From Peptococcaceae bacterium BRH_c4a (GTDB lineage Bacteria; Bacillota; Desulfotomaculia; Desulfotomaculales; Desulfocucumaceae): DNA of 64,000 nucleotides. The DNA is taken from assembly GCA_000961585.1 (NCBI GenBank), contig LADN01000070.1, forward strand, positions 88,277 through 152,276. Reading direction: 5' to 3'. A program made the position numbers and the translations under genes. The notes below the pieces were generated by a model. It was given only the letters and a program-made list of their open reading frames with translations. It was not told the origin of the DNA and did no database searches. This document shows, piece by piece, positions 8,209-16,713 of this stretch. Position 1 is the first letter of the stretch, and every line of letters starts with the position of its first letter.

Positions 8209-8231
8209 TATAGTATAAATACTTTACTATA
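8209..8231. promoter_or_regulatory. Inverted repeat upstream of the large SLH gene
   Basis: TATAGTA and TACTATA form a perfect 7-base inverted repeat with a 9-base spacer, 28 bases before the start at 8260 and just ahead of the AACAGGAGG site. It could be an operator overlapping a promoter; this is a guess from position and symmetry. Confidence 0.35.
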
Positions 8232-8259
8232 AAAAAGTTAAACAGGAGGTAGAAGTAGG

Positions 8260-11061
8260 GTGAGGAAGTACGTAAGTTTTCAGGTATTGGTTTTAATCCT
8301 GTTGGCATTTATTCTGTTCGGCGTTGTTTTATTTAACGTGCCAACCAGAGCATCGGCCTACACCATTGACGACGCCATAACAAATCTGCAAAAGGTATAT
8401 GACAAACTGAACCAGGACCCCGCCGGGAAGAGTGCAGTAATAACAGCCAAGTCCAATCTACAGAATATAACAGGGAACCCGGTCTCCGGACCCTGGCCGG
8501 GTGTTTTCAGTTATCTGTATAACGAAACAGTTAGAACAAAACTCCAATGCACAGAGCAGGAAGCAAAGCAAAAAATTATCGATTTTATCTGCGACCTTGC
8601 GGCAATGCAGTATACTTCCAACGCCACGGAATTGAGAAGCTACATGGAAAGTTTCAAGACGGAACATTCATCCACCGTAACCAAGCTCTTCGGAAACGAT
8701 TTTACAGTGGATGACCTATGTAACTATTTTCTTTCGGCCAAAAATCATATCCCGGGCGCCATCAGTCAAAGCCCGCAGGGCCTGCTGAACATCGCCATGG
8801 GCAACTACCTGCAGATACGGCAACACGAAAAAGAGTGGATTCGTAATGCCCTTAACGCTGCAGCCACCGGAAGGCACAGTACTTTCCCCGGTAAGCTCAG
8901 TGCCATAGGTTGGAGCATCGACAAGTTGGTTGACGCCAAGGACCAGGTCAGCAGCCATGTAGATCCCGGCTTTGTCGCTGAAATAGCCCTGATGAAGGCC
9001 TACATAAGGTCGGAGACAATGTTTATCATAAACGGGAGCCCTCTGCCGCCGGGTTCGCCCATTGTTCTCACAAAGGGGACTTCGGTGCCCTGCACCCTTT
9101 CAATACTGGGTTTCTCCCAGGCCGGCCTAATTGCAAACTGGCTGACTGATAACACATCCGTCGCCAGGATTGAGAACCGCAATATTATAGCAGTCAACCC
9201 CGGCGCCACCCGGGTGATAGCCTACAACCGGGACCCGGACAGTGAATGGGCCTTAATAGCTGCGGTAATTGTACCGGGGCCGCCCGGAAATGTATCCTTC
9301 ACAGATAATGACCTGGACCCGGGTCAGTTGGGAGGCGCAATCACATTCTACAGCACTCCGGAAGAATCTGTCATAAGCAAGTACAGGGCCTATTTCCTTG
9401 ATCAAGGCGGCAACCGCACGGGTGAAATAGGAGAAGTCAACAAAGGCCCCGCCAACAGGGATTCCAACGGAAGATACAGAATAACCGTCCCGGACAACAC
9501 TGTAATGCCGGCACTTGCTGTAAAAATCGGCGTATACTCGGTAAACAACAATGAAATCGTCAGCGACCCGGCCACAACAACCATTATCGACTTAATCCGG
9601 GCTGGAACAGTCCAGAACGCCCCGGTAACAGTTAATGTGAATCAGCGGGAAAGCACACAGGGGGCTCTGGAAATAACGTCCGCCCCAACCGTTTCAGGCA
9701 GCACCGCAACATATACCCTGCCTGAAGTAAAAATAACATCCTCTACAAGTGCAGGCACTGTAGCAGTTGCCATTCCGCCAGGAACAACCATTTCTGGAGA
9801 CACCTCGACATGGAGCGGGGTGATCAATGTTCCCACCGTAGTTTCAAGAACGGAAGCCGAACTGGGTATCGGGCAAAACGCAGCGGTCCATTCAGTCATA
9901 GAGATTGGTTTCGGCGATGTACAACTAACCCTAGGCAGTGCGGCCCGTATTCTATTAACAAATCAGGCGGGTAAAAGGGTGGGTTATTCCAGAAACGGTG
10001 TTTTTACGGAAATTACAACTGATTGCCAGGAAGATACCCAGGCCTGGGCTGATGCAAACCTGCCAGCAGGAGGAGATGGTAAGAAAGATGTCGGAAGCGA
10101 CCTGGTGGTTTGGACGAAGCACTTTACCAGATTTGTAACCTTCAGTCAGAGTTCTTCATCCGGCGGGGGTGGCGGAGGCAGTTATTCGGCGCCGGGAGCG
10201 TCGGAATTATTCCCGGTAAAAGACGCCCATGGTGTCGACCCGGATATCATAATCACCGCAACTTTTGATATGGACGTTGAGGTTGTGGATCTGTCAAAAA
10301 TCACCATACAGGACTCCGTAGGCAATAAGACCGGTGGTGTGACCACTATCCTGGACGGCAGAAAACTCATTATCAATCACGATAAACTTGCATACCTTAC
10401 CAAATACACGGTAACGATACCCGGAAATGCTGTTAAAGGAAAAAGCGGCGGCAAATTCAACGATAAAATCAGCTGGAGCTTTACCACCCGGGATAAAGAT
10501 ATGAGTTTTAGTGATTTGCCAAAGACCCACTGGGCACTGGAAGACATTAAAAAACTGTACCGGCTGGATATTATTCACGGCTACCCCGGCAACACCCTGC
10601 GACCGGAAGCCAGCATAACCCGGGCCGAGTTTGCGGTGATACTGGCAAAAGCCCTCGGCATTCCCGGGCGGGATTCCGGTGAGCCCGTCTTCCTGGACGT
10701 GCCGGATACGGCCTGGTATTTCGGATGCGTTCAGGCCATGGCCAAGGCCGGCCTGGCAAAAGGTTTCGAAGGTAAATTCAGCCCGGGTGAACTCATCACC
10801 AGGCAGGAAATGGCTGTTATGCTGGCAAATGCGCTAAAAGGCAAGGGCGCTACGGCAACATTTGAAAGCATGGTATTTTCAGATGTGGATAAAATAGCCC
10901 CCTGGGCAAGAGATTCCATTGCCAGGGCAGTTAAAGAAGGGCTTATGCTGGGCTACCCCGACGGCTCCTTCGGACCCCAAGGATACGCCACCAGGGCCGA
11001 GGTCTGCTCCGTAACATGCCGGCTGCTGGACAAAAATAAAATTCCAGAATCCAAAATTTAG
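8260..11061 (+). CDS. Large SLH-domain surface protein
   Basis: A 933-residue secreted protein starting at GTG 8260 after AACAGGAGG. Signal peptide at 1-33 (ending ASAY). A helical region of about 240 residues comes first, then a Big_2-like Ig domain near 255-345, further strand-rich domains, a Ser/Gly linker (GGGGGGS near 635), a Big_5-like domain at about 644-743 and three SLH repeats at about 747-925 (TRAEF, TRQEM, TRAEV motifs). SLH repeats bind pyruvylated secondary cell-wall polymer, so this is probably an S-layer-associated protein. A pyruvyltransferase is encoded at 20641. The last codons (IPESKI) are made by a short intergenic repeat, so the C-terminus may have been rewritten by that repeat. 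Confidence 0.9.
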   Translation: MRKYVSFQVLVLILLAFILFGVVLFNVPTRASAYTIDDAITNLQKVYDKLNQDPAGKSAVITAKSNLQNITGNPVSGPWPGVFSYLYNETVRTKLQCTEQEAKQKIIDFICDLAAMQYTSNATELRSYMESFKTEHSSTVTKLFGNDFTVDDLCNYFLSAKNHIPGAISQSPQGLLNIAMGNYLQIRQHEKEWIRNALNAAATGRHSTFPGKLSAIGWSIDKLVDAKDQVSSHVDPGFVAEIALMKAYIRSETMFIINGSPLPPGSPIVLTKGTSVPCTLSILGFSQAGLIANWLTDNTSVARIENRNIIAVNPGATRVIAYNRDPDSEWALIAAVIVPGPPGNVSFTDNDLDPGQLGGAITFYSTPEESVISKYRAYFLDQGGNRTGEIGEVNKGPANRDSNGRYRITVPDNTVMPALAVKIGVYSVNNNEIVSDPATTTIIDLIRAGTVQNAPVTVNVNQRESTQGALEITSAPTVSGSTATYTLPEVKITSSTSAGTVAVAIPPGTTISGDTSTWSGVINVPTVVSRTEAELGIGQNAAVHSVIEIGFGDVQLTLGSAARILLTNQAGKRVGYSRNGVFTEITTDCQEDTQAWADANLPAGGDGKKDVGSDLVVWTKHFTRFVTFSQSSSSGGGGGGSYSAPGASELFPVKDAHGVDPDIIITATFDMDVEVVDLSKITIQDSVGNKTGGVTTILDGRKLIINHDKLAYLTKYTVTIPGNAVKGKSGGKFNDKISWSFTTRDKDMSFSDLPKTHWALEDIKKLYRLDIIHGYPGNTLRPEASITRAEFAVILAKALGIPGRDSGEPVFLDVPDTAWYFGCVQAMAKAGLAKGFEGKFSPGELITRQEMAVMLANALKGKGATATFESMVFSDVDKIAPWARDSIARAVKEGLMLGYPDGSFGPQGYATRAEVCSVTCRLLDKNKIPESKI

Positions 11062-11094
11062 GATCACAAGCTTAGCGTAATTCATTGATTAACA

Positions 11095-11141
11095 TAAAAA
11101 AGGGAGCCGGGGGAGTGGTACTCCCCCGGCTCCCTTTTTTC
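11095..11141 (+). terminator. Strong rho-independent terminator
   Basis: A perfect 15-base-pair hairpin (GGGAGCCGGGGGAGT with its complement, loop GGT) is flanked by A and T runs, 33 bases after the SLH gene. The T run of six on the plus strand fits that gene. Confidence 0.9.
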
Positions 11142-11297
11142 AGCAAGAAAAATTTATCGACAGATTATGTTCGGGAAAAGAAATGTGCTCACTAAAAAAT
11201 ATCGCTTTTCACTGTAGAGGCTCACAAATAATTGGAAATAACAGGAAATATATGCCCCGGCGTACATGCTGACGAATTGATAAATTTTCAGTCGTCA

Positions 11298-11320
11298 AAT
11301 ATACCTATTTAAGGTATATT
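11298..11320. promoter_or_regulatory. Palindromic operator-like site
   Basis: AATATACCT and AGGTATATT form a perfect 9-base inverted repeat with a 5-base spacer. It lies about 16 bases before the -35 of the likely promoter at 11336, a common place for a regulator site. No regulator gene is adjacent. Confidence 0.4.
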
Positions 11321-11335
11321 ATAGTAATTTTTGAG

Positions 11336-11364
11336 TTGGCTTTTGGACTTTAAGCATGTAGAAT
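11336..11364 (+). promoter_or_regulatory. Candidate promoter of the prenyl reductase gene
   Basis: TTGGCT (11336-11341) and TAGAAT (11359-11364) are separated by 17 bases. The start codon lies 52 bases downstream. Confidence 0.5.
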
Positions 11365-11416
11365 AACAAATGAATTACCAGAAAGTACCCATACATAAAA
11401 AATGAGGTAATTAAGT

Positions 11417-12646
11417 ATGATTTATGATGTGGTTGTTATAGGAGGAGGGCCGGTCGGCTGCTTTACCGCAGCGGAAATCGCAAAAAACGGCCTCAAAGTA
11501 TTAGTGGTTGAAGAACACAAAAAAATAGGTAATCCGGTGCAGTGCGCCGGATTGGTTTCACCCCGCACCATGGCGCTGGCCTCTGCCCCCAAAGACCTGG
11601 TTATGAATGAATACAGCAGCGCAAGGATACTATCCCCTCTGGGAGGCGAACTTTTGATTGAGGGTGACAGGGTTCACGCCCAGGCGATAAACAGGGCGGC
11701 CTTCGACAGGCACATGGCCAGCCAGGCTCTGGAGACCGGCGCAGAAATAATAACCTCGGCCAGGGCCACAAAAATCTACGCCCTCCCCGAAGGTTTCACG
11801 GTGACGGTGAGCGCAGCCGGTAAAACACATTTCGTTGACTGCAGGCTTTTAATCGGCGCGGACGGTGTAAACTCCAGGGTCTCCCGGTGGCTCGGACTAC
11901 AGCAGGTTAATCAAAAAGTCTACATGTACGCCGGGGATTTTGAGCTGTCAGATCCCAACCCCGGCGAGGTGACCGTACTGCTGGGACAAAGCTACTCCCC
12001 GGGCTGGTTCGGCTGGATTATACCGCTGGACGGCAGGACCGCCCGGGTAGGCGTAGGCAGTATTTACAATGACAAATCCTCCAGGCATTACCTCAAAAGC
12101 ATGATCAGACACTTTCCCTCCAGGTTCAAGAATTTTAAGGAATTAAGGTATACCGGAGGCTCAGTTCCCTTTAGCATCATGAAAAAGATATATTCCTCCC
12201 ACGCCATGCTGGTGGGGGACGCTGCCGCCCAGACCAAGCCCATGTCCGGCGGAGGTATATACACCGGACTAAGGAGCGCGCAAATCTGCTCCCGGGTGGC
12301 CGTAAGGGCCCTCATGGAAGACAGGCTTCATGATGCATCCCTCTACGAGTACCAGTCACTCTGGAACAAGGAATTTCGCTCTGAATTCCGGTCCGGCCTA
12401 AAGCATAGGGAGGTCTACAACAGCATGAGCGACCGGGAAATAGAAAGCCTGCTCAGTTTCCTGGACCGCCCGTACTGGCGCAGTCTCATTGCCGGCCACG
12501 GAGACATTGACTACCCCTCCTGGCTGGCCCGCCGCCTCTTTAGCGCTGGGCCGTGGGTACAAAAGTTTGCGTTGGCGGCGGTGGAGTTGACTGGTTATAG
12601 GGAAAGGCTTAGGAGAGATACTAAAGATCTAAAAGCAACACCATAA
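11417..12646 (+). CDS. Geranylgeranyl reductase family FAD-dependent protein
   Basis: A 409-residue flavoprotein. The N-terminus has the FAD-binding VVVIGGGPVGCFTA motif (residues 5-18), followed by the conserved PVQCAGLVSP segment, a second GADGVNSRV motif near 150 and GDAAAQTKPMSGGGIY near 265, all typical of the geranylgeranyl reductase/BchP family. These enzymes saturate isoprenoid chains of chlorophyll, archaeal lipids, menaquinone or polyprenol carriers. It starts with ATG at 11417 after GAGGTAA, and the glycosyltransferase genes follow 30 bases after its stop. Placement ahead of a glycan cluster suggests a polyprenyl carrier as substrate; this is inference. Confidence 0.85.
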   Translation: MIYDVVVIGGGPVGCFTAAEIAKNGLKVLVVEEHKKIGNPVQCAGLVSPRTMALASAPKDLVMNEYSSARILSPLGGELLIEGDRVHAQAINRAAFDRHMASQALETGAEIITSARATKIYALPEGFTVTVSAAGKTHFVDCRLLIGADGVNSRVSRWLGLQQVNQKVYMYAGDFELSDPNPGEVTVLLGQSYSPGWFGWIIPLDGRTARVGVGSIYNDKSSRHYLKSMIRHFPSRFKNFKELRYTGGSVPFSIMKKIYSSHAMLVGDAAAQTKPMSGGGIYTGLRSAQICSRVAVRALMEDRLHDASLYEYQSLWNKEFRSEFRSGLKHREVYNSMSDREIESLLSFLDRPYWRSLIAGHGDIDYPSWLARRLFSAGPWVQKFALAAVELTGYRERLRRDTKDLKATP

Positions 12647-12675
12647 ATCTAATCTATATGTGGAGTTGATAATGA

Positions 12676-13395
12676 ATGACCGTTAACCAATTAGTTACTA
12701 GTTGGGATAGCAATCAACTAAATCTTAATGGACATAAGGTAACAATTCTCTTATGTACATTAAATGAAGAAAAAAATCTCCCTTATATCTTACCCCTTCT
12801 GCCCCCCTTTGCGGATGAAATACTCATTGTCGACGGCCATTCAAAGGATAATACCGTAAAAGTTGCAAAAAGTATTCTGCCAAAAGCTCGCATTTTATTT
12901 CAACCGGGCAAGGGTAAAGGGGATGCTTTAAGGTACGGAATCCAAGAAGCAAAAGGTGACATTATAGTCATGCTGGATGCTGACGGTTCAATGGCACCGG
13001 GTGAAATACCCAGATTTATTGAGCCATTGCTGAATGGTTATGACTTTGTAAAAGGCTCTCGCTTCCTCCCAGGTGGGGGAACAGTGGATATGTCAAAGCA
13101 CAGGGTTTTTGGTAACTGGGTTTTCACGACTCTGACTAATGTATTCCATCGTTGCAAATATACTGATCTTTGTTATGGTTACAATGCCTTTTGGAAAAGG
13201 TCCTTCACATCGGTGAATTTTAAAGGAAATGGGTTTGAAGTTGAAACAGAAATAAATATAAAAATAAAAAAATCAGGGTTAAAGGTAGCAGAAGTGCCCA
13301 GTTATGAATCAGAACGGATTAACGGTGAGGGAAAATTACATAGCTTAAAAGATGGCTGGCGCATTTTATCTACAATATTTAAGGAAGTAGTCTAA
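12676..13395 (+). CDS. Family 2 glycosyltransferase, DPM1-like
   Basis: A 239-residue soluble GT-A enzyme. It carries TLNEEKNLP near residue 28, VDGHSKDNT near 52 and the metal-binding LDADGS near 98. The arrangement resembles the dolichyl-phosphate mannose synthase/GT2 group that makes polyprenyl-phosphate sugars or adds the first sugars to a carrier. No C-terminal membrane segments are present. It starts at ATG 12676 after TGGAGTTGATA; an out-of-frame ATG lies four bases earlier. It is the first gene of the rightward polysaccharide cluster. Confidence 0.8.
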   Translation: MTVNQLVTSWDSNQLNLNGHKVTILLCTLNEEKNLPYILPLLPPFADEILIVDGHSKDNTVKVAKSILPKARILFQPGKGKGDALRYGIQEAKGDIIVMLDADGSMAPGEIPRFIEPLLNGYDFVKGSRFLPGGGTVDMSKHRVFGNWVFTTLTNVFHRCKYTDLCYGYNAFWKRSFTSVNFKGNGFEVETEINIKIKKSGLKVAEVPSYESERINGEGKLHSLKDGWRILSTIFKEVV

Positions 13396-13458
13396 AAAAG
13401 TTAAGAGAGCTAACATATCAGGTTTAGCCAAGATATTACACAAAGTAGGTATGTAAAC

Positions 13459-14574
13459 TTGAAAATATTATTGATTCCCTGTGAAAAACCCAATCACCCA
13501 TACGCAGATGTGAGACTTGTACCGATTATACCCATTCTCAAATCCAGAGGTAATGTCGTTGGATTGGAGTTTATACATTCAGCAAGCTTTGAAACTGTAA
13601 GAAATTTCTCCCTTTCAAAACTCAGAGGATATTTTTCACTAGCTGGTTATTTAGTTAAGTCACTCTACTTTGGGCTTCGTCACATGAGAACTATAGATTT
13701 AATATTCTGTGAGCATTTATATTGTGCAGTTATCGGTGTATGCTTATCTTTTCTGGGAAATAAGCCATTTATTTGGGACAGTCATGGCAATTTAACTGCT
13801 GCCAGCAAAGAAATGGAAGATCCCAAAATATATACGAAAATATTGAACTACACAGAGCATCTAATTCACAACCACTGTAATATGCTTGTCGTTCCAACTG
13901 AGCTTGATAAAGAATTGTATTTGTCCCAAGGTTTTAGAAATGATCGAATCCGGGTAATACCGTGCGGGGTAAACTTATCTGAAGTTGATAGCGCAATACA
14001 GGATACTCACAATATTCGCAAAGACCTCGGCCTAGATCATTCAACTCCGTTATTGATATTCACCGGTAAAAGAACATATCTACCCAATAAAGAGGCAGCT
14101 TGGTGGATTAATGACGTTCTTGCGCCATCAATAAAAGAAAGTTTCGGTAAAGTTAAAATTATTATTACCGGTTCTGGCGAAACCCCTAAAATAACCCATG
14201 AAAGCGTAGAGTTCGTTGGTTTTGTCCAAAATATTTTTAAATACATACATGCTGCAGATATTTGTCTTGTGCCAGTACATCTGGATAATGGTATTTCAAC
14301 AAAACTGCTGGACTTCATGGCATGTGGGAAGCCTTCTGTTGTTCTGTCTACTGTCGCAAGGGGAATGCCTGAAATTGAGGATAATAAAAATGTATTACTG
14401 GCCGATGATCTAGATGGCTATATAAAAAGGACAATCGAGGCATTGATGATGGGAAAAAACCAGATTGATAAAATTGGACTTGCTGCTAGACAAGTCATTG
14501 AAAGGCTCTATAACTGGGAGACTATTAAAAATAGATGGTCCGCTCTACTTGATGAACTAATAAGTAAGGGGTGA
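13459..14574 (+). CDS. Family 4 glycosyltransferase
   Basis: A 371-residue GT-B fold enzyme. It has the second-domain pieces RVIPCGVNL, LLIFTGKRTYLPN and the nucleotide-sugar pocket NGISTKLLDFMACGKP near residues 277-292. It starts at TTG 13459. The product probably transfers a sugar from a nucleotide donor onto the growing surface polysaccharide at the cytoplasmic face. The next gene begins seven bases after its TGA stop, so both are translated from one message. Donor and acceptor cannot be told from the sequence. Confidence 0.8.
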   Translation: MKILLIPCEKPNHPYADVRLVPIIPILKSRGNVVGLEFIHSASFETVRNFSLSKLRGYFSLAGYLVKSLYFGLRHMRTIDLIFCEHLYCAVIGVCLSFLGNKPFIWDSHGNLTAASKEMEDPKIYTKILNYTEHLIHNHCNMLVVPTELDKELYLSQGFRNDRIRVIPCGVNLSEVDSAIQDTHNIRKDLGLDHSTPLLIFTGKRTYLPNKEAAWWINDVLAPSIKESFGKVKIIITGSGETPKITHESVEFVGFVQNIFKYIHAADICLVPVHLDNGISTKLLDFMACGKPSVVLSTVARGMPEIEDNKNVLLADDLDGYIKRTIEALMMGKNQIDKIGLAARQVIERLYNWETIKNRWSALLDELISKG

Positions 14575-14580
14575 GTTGAT

Positions 14581-15639
14581 ATTAAAAAGCGAGCATTAAT
14601 TACAGGTATAACGGGGCAAGATGGAGCATATCTTGCAAAGTTTTTGCTTGAAAAAGGATACCATGTTTTTGGGACATACAGACGGCTATCTACGCCCAAT
14701 TTCTGGAGATTGCAGTTTTTAAACATTTTCGACGAAGTTAATTTAATATCTGCAGATCTGTTAGATTCACCTTCCATATTCGAAGCCATAATTACTTCTC
14801 AACCAAATGAAATTTATCACCTTGCTGCCCAGAGCTTTGTAGGTGCATCTTTTGAACAACCAATCGCCACAGGTGAGGTTACAGGGTTGGGTGTAGTCCG
14901 TTTACTGGAGGCTGTAAAAAAAATCAACCCTGAAATTCGTATATACCAGGCCTCCACCAGTGAACTATACGGCAACGGATCTGAAAAACCAATGAGTGAA
15001 GCTTCACCTTTTTGTCCATCAAGTCCCTATGCGGCTTCCAAGCTATATAGTTATTGGATCAACAAGATTTACCGTGAAGGGTATAACATGTTCACATGTA
15101 ACGGTATCCTTTTTAACCATGAGTCACCAATACGCGGGTTAGAATTTGTCACTCGCAAAATATCCAACGGAGTAGCTAGAATTGCCCTGGGGTTGGATAA
15201 CGAACTTTCGCTGGGCAATATTGAAGCCAAAAGAGATTGGGGATATGCCCCCGAATATGTCGAGGCAATGTGGAGAATTCTGCAGCAGGATGAACCGGAC
15301 GACTATGTTATAGCTACAAACGAAACACACTCTGTTAAGGAGTTCTTAACCAAAGCTTTTGAATATGTTAATCTTGAATGGGAAAAGCACGTAAAAATTG
15401 ACGGAAAATTGCACAGGCCCCTTGATGTCAAATATCTGCAGGGAGACTACACAAAATCCTCCGAAATACTTGGCTGGAACCCATTGACAAAATTTAACCG
15501 GTTAGTAGAAATAATGGTTCATGCAGACTTAAAGCGCTGGGAAATGTGGCTTAAAGGTGAAAAATTCCCATGGGATGCGCCATTTTACCCAAACGATAAC
15601 AAAATTATACCTAGGACATGGAGATTGGAGAGAAGATAA
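14581..15639 (+). CDS. GDP-mannose 4,6-dehydratase family protein, ATT start
   Basis: A short-chain dehydrogenase-type sugar dehydratase of about 352 residues. The Rossmann motif ITGITGQDGAYLAKFLL stands at the extreme N-terminus and the catalytic set is present (STSELYG and SPYAASKLY with YxxxK). This matches GDP-mannose 4,6-dehydratase, which makes GDP-4-keto-6-deoxymannose. In frame there is no ATG, GTG or TTG between the previous stop (14574) and the Rossmann motif. ATT at 14581 sits exactly where homologues have Met, seven bases after AAGGGGTG. The TTG at 14644 would delete the cofactor site. With the downstream aminotransferase it could feed GDP-perosamine synthesis. Confidence 0.8.
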   Translation: MKKRALITGITGQDGAYLAKFLLEKGYHVFGTYRRLSTPNFWRLQFLNIFDEVNLISADLLDSPSIFEAIITSQPNEIYHLAAQSFVGASFEQPIATGEVTGLGVVRLLEAVKKINPEIRIYQASTSELYGNGSEKPMSEASPFCPSSPYAASKLYSYWINKIYREGYNMFTCNGILFNHESPIRGLEFVTRKISNGVARIALGLDNELSLGNIEAKRDWGYAPEYVEAMWRILQQDEPDDYVIATNETHSVKEFLTKAFEYVNLEWEKHVKIDGKLHRPLDVKYLQGDYTKSSEILGWNPLTKFNRLVEIMVHADLKRWEMWLKGEKFPWDAPFYPNDNKIIPRTWRLERR

Positions 15640-15641
15640 AG

Positions 15642-16040
15642 TTGATTGAAAAGATTGGATATAATGGTGAACTATTTGCAATTATTATACGCTGCAGCTT
15701 CTCACCTAAAGGAACTAGCTTTATAACATCTAATGACAATTTTCTCCAAGTTGGCGTATTTGTTCATGAACAAGGAAAACAAATAACACCTCATTTTCAT
15801 AAAGAGTTTGCACGCTCAATAAACCTCACGCAGGAAGTATTACATTTGGAATATGGCAAGATTGAAGCCTCTTTTTTTAAAGAAGGAAAAGAAGTGGCAA
15901 AATCTGTCTTGTCTGGAGGAGATACTATTATACTTTTAAACGGCGGCCATGGCTTCAATGCACTAGAGGAAACTAAAATGATTGAAGTAAAACAGGGGCC
16001 GTATAGTGGTCATGATAAAGATAAAGAGATGATTTTTTAA
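15642..16040 (+). CDS. Small cupin-fold protein of the polysaccharide cluster
   Basis: A protein of about 132 residues with a single cupin barrel. Metal-ligand candidates are His-Phe-His in TPHFHKEFAR and a later His in NGGHGFNA. Such proteins occur in sugar-modification clusters as isomerase-like or WbuC-like members. I prefer TTG 15642, which follows GGAGAG by about nine bases, over ATG 15618, which overlaps the previous gene and lacks a ribosome site. The function is unassigned; its place between the dehydratase and acetyltransferase suggests a nucleotide-sugar role. Confidence 0.65.
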   Translation: MIEKIGYNGELFAIIIRCSFSPKGTSFITSNDNFLQVGVFVHEQGKQITPHFHKEFARSINLTQEVLHLEYGKIEASFFKEGKEVAKSVLSGGDTIILLNGGHGFNALEETKMIEVKQGPYSGHDKDKEMIF

Positions 16041-16060
16041 TAGCTCGGGGAGAATTTACT

Positions 16061-16696
16061 ATGTGGATACCGGAAGCGTTCAGAAGGGGTTTGCACGTTT
16101 TAAAAACTGAAGGTTGCTATCACCTTTTCAAGGCGGTTTACTCACATTTGTATTGTGATGAAACATATTTTCTATACATGAAAGCCTTAGATGGAAACTC
16201 ACCTGTATTATCAATAAACCTCATGGACGGAATGGAATTAATATTAATTAACAGCACAGATCAGTACACTAAACTACTAGATAGTGGTTTTGACTTTAAA
16301 AACACGATTTTCCGTAAAAGACTAAAAACATCTTGCAAGGCCTTTTGCTTATTTGAAAATAAGCAGCTTGCCCATGTAACTTGGATTGCTCTTAATAATG
16401 ACGGGAAAAAAGAAATAGATTATCTTCCCTTCAAAGTAGATTTTGATAATGGGGAGATTTGTTCAGGAGCTTCGTATACTGAACCTAAGTATCGGGGAAA
16501 AGGACTTTTAAGCTATACATACGCTGCGATCTTTTCCTACCTCGACGAAATAGGAATAACAAAAGACATATTCACTATTAACGTAAATAACCTTCCTTCA
16601 AATAAAGCACATTCAAAATTTAATCCGTCAATAATTGGCAAATACCGTTACCTGAAAATTACACTTTGGGAGAGATGGGTTAAAATAGAAAATTAA
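16061..16696 (+). CDS. GNAT-type acetyltransferase
   Basis: A 211-residue protein. The C-terminal half has a GNAT acetyl-CoA-binding segment, TEPKYRGKGLLSYTYAAIF (near residues 144-162), with the RGKGLL pyrophosphate loop. The N-terminal half is a less conserved substrate domain. Gene order (dehydratase, cupin, this gene, aminotransferase) makes N-acetylation of an amino sugar such as perosamine the most likely reaction. A preceding GGGGAG site supports the ATG at 16061. The acceptor is inferred, not shown. Confidence 0.65.
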   Translation: MWIPEAFRRGLHVLKTEGCYHLFKAVYSHLYCDETYFLYMKALDGNSPVLSINLMDGMELILINSTDQYTKLLDSGFDFKNTIFRKRLKTSCKAFCLFENKQLAHVTWIALNNDGKKEIDYLPFKVDFDNGEICSGASYTEPKYRGKGLLSYTYAAIFSYLDEIGITKDIFTINVNNLPSNKAHSKFNPSIIGKYRYLKITLWERWVKIEN

Positions 16697-16713
16697 TTGT
16701 GAGGAGTAGCAGT

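Noticed and set aside
14644..15639. Dehydratase start at TTG 14644
   Set aside because: It would remove the NAD(P)-binding motif that lies directly upstream in frame.
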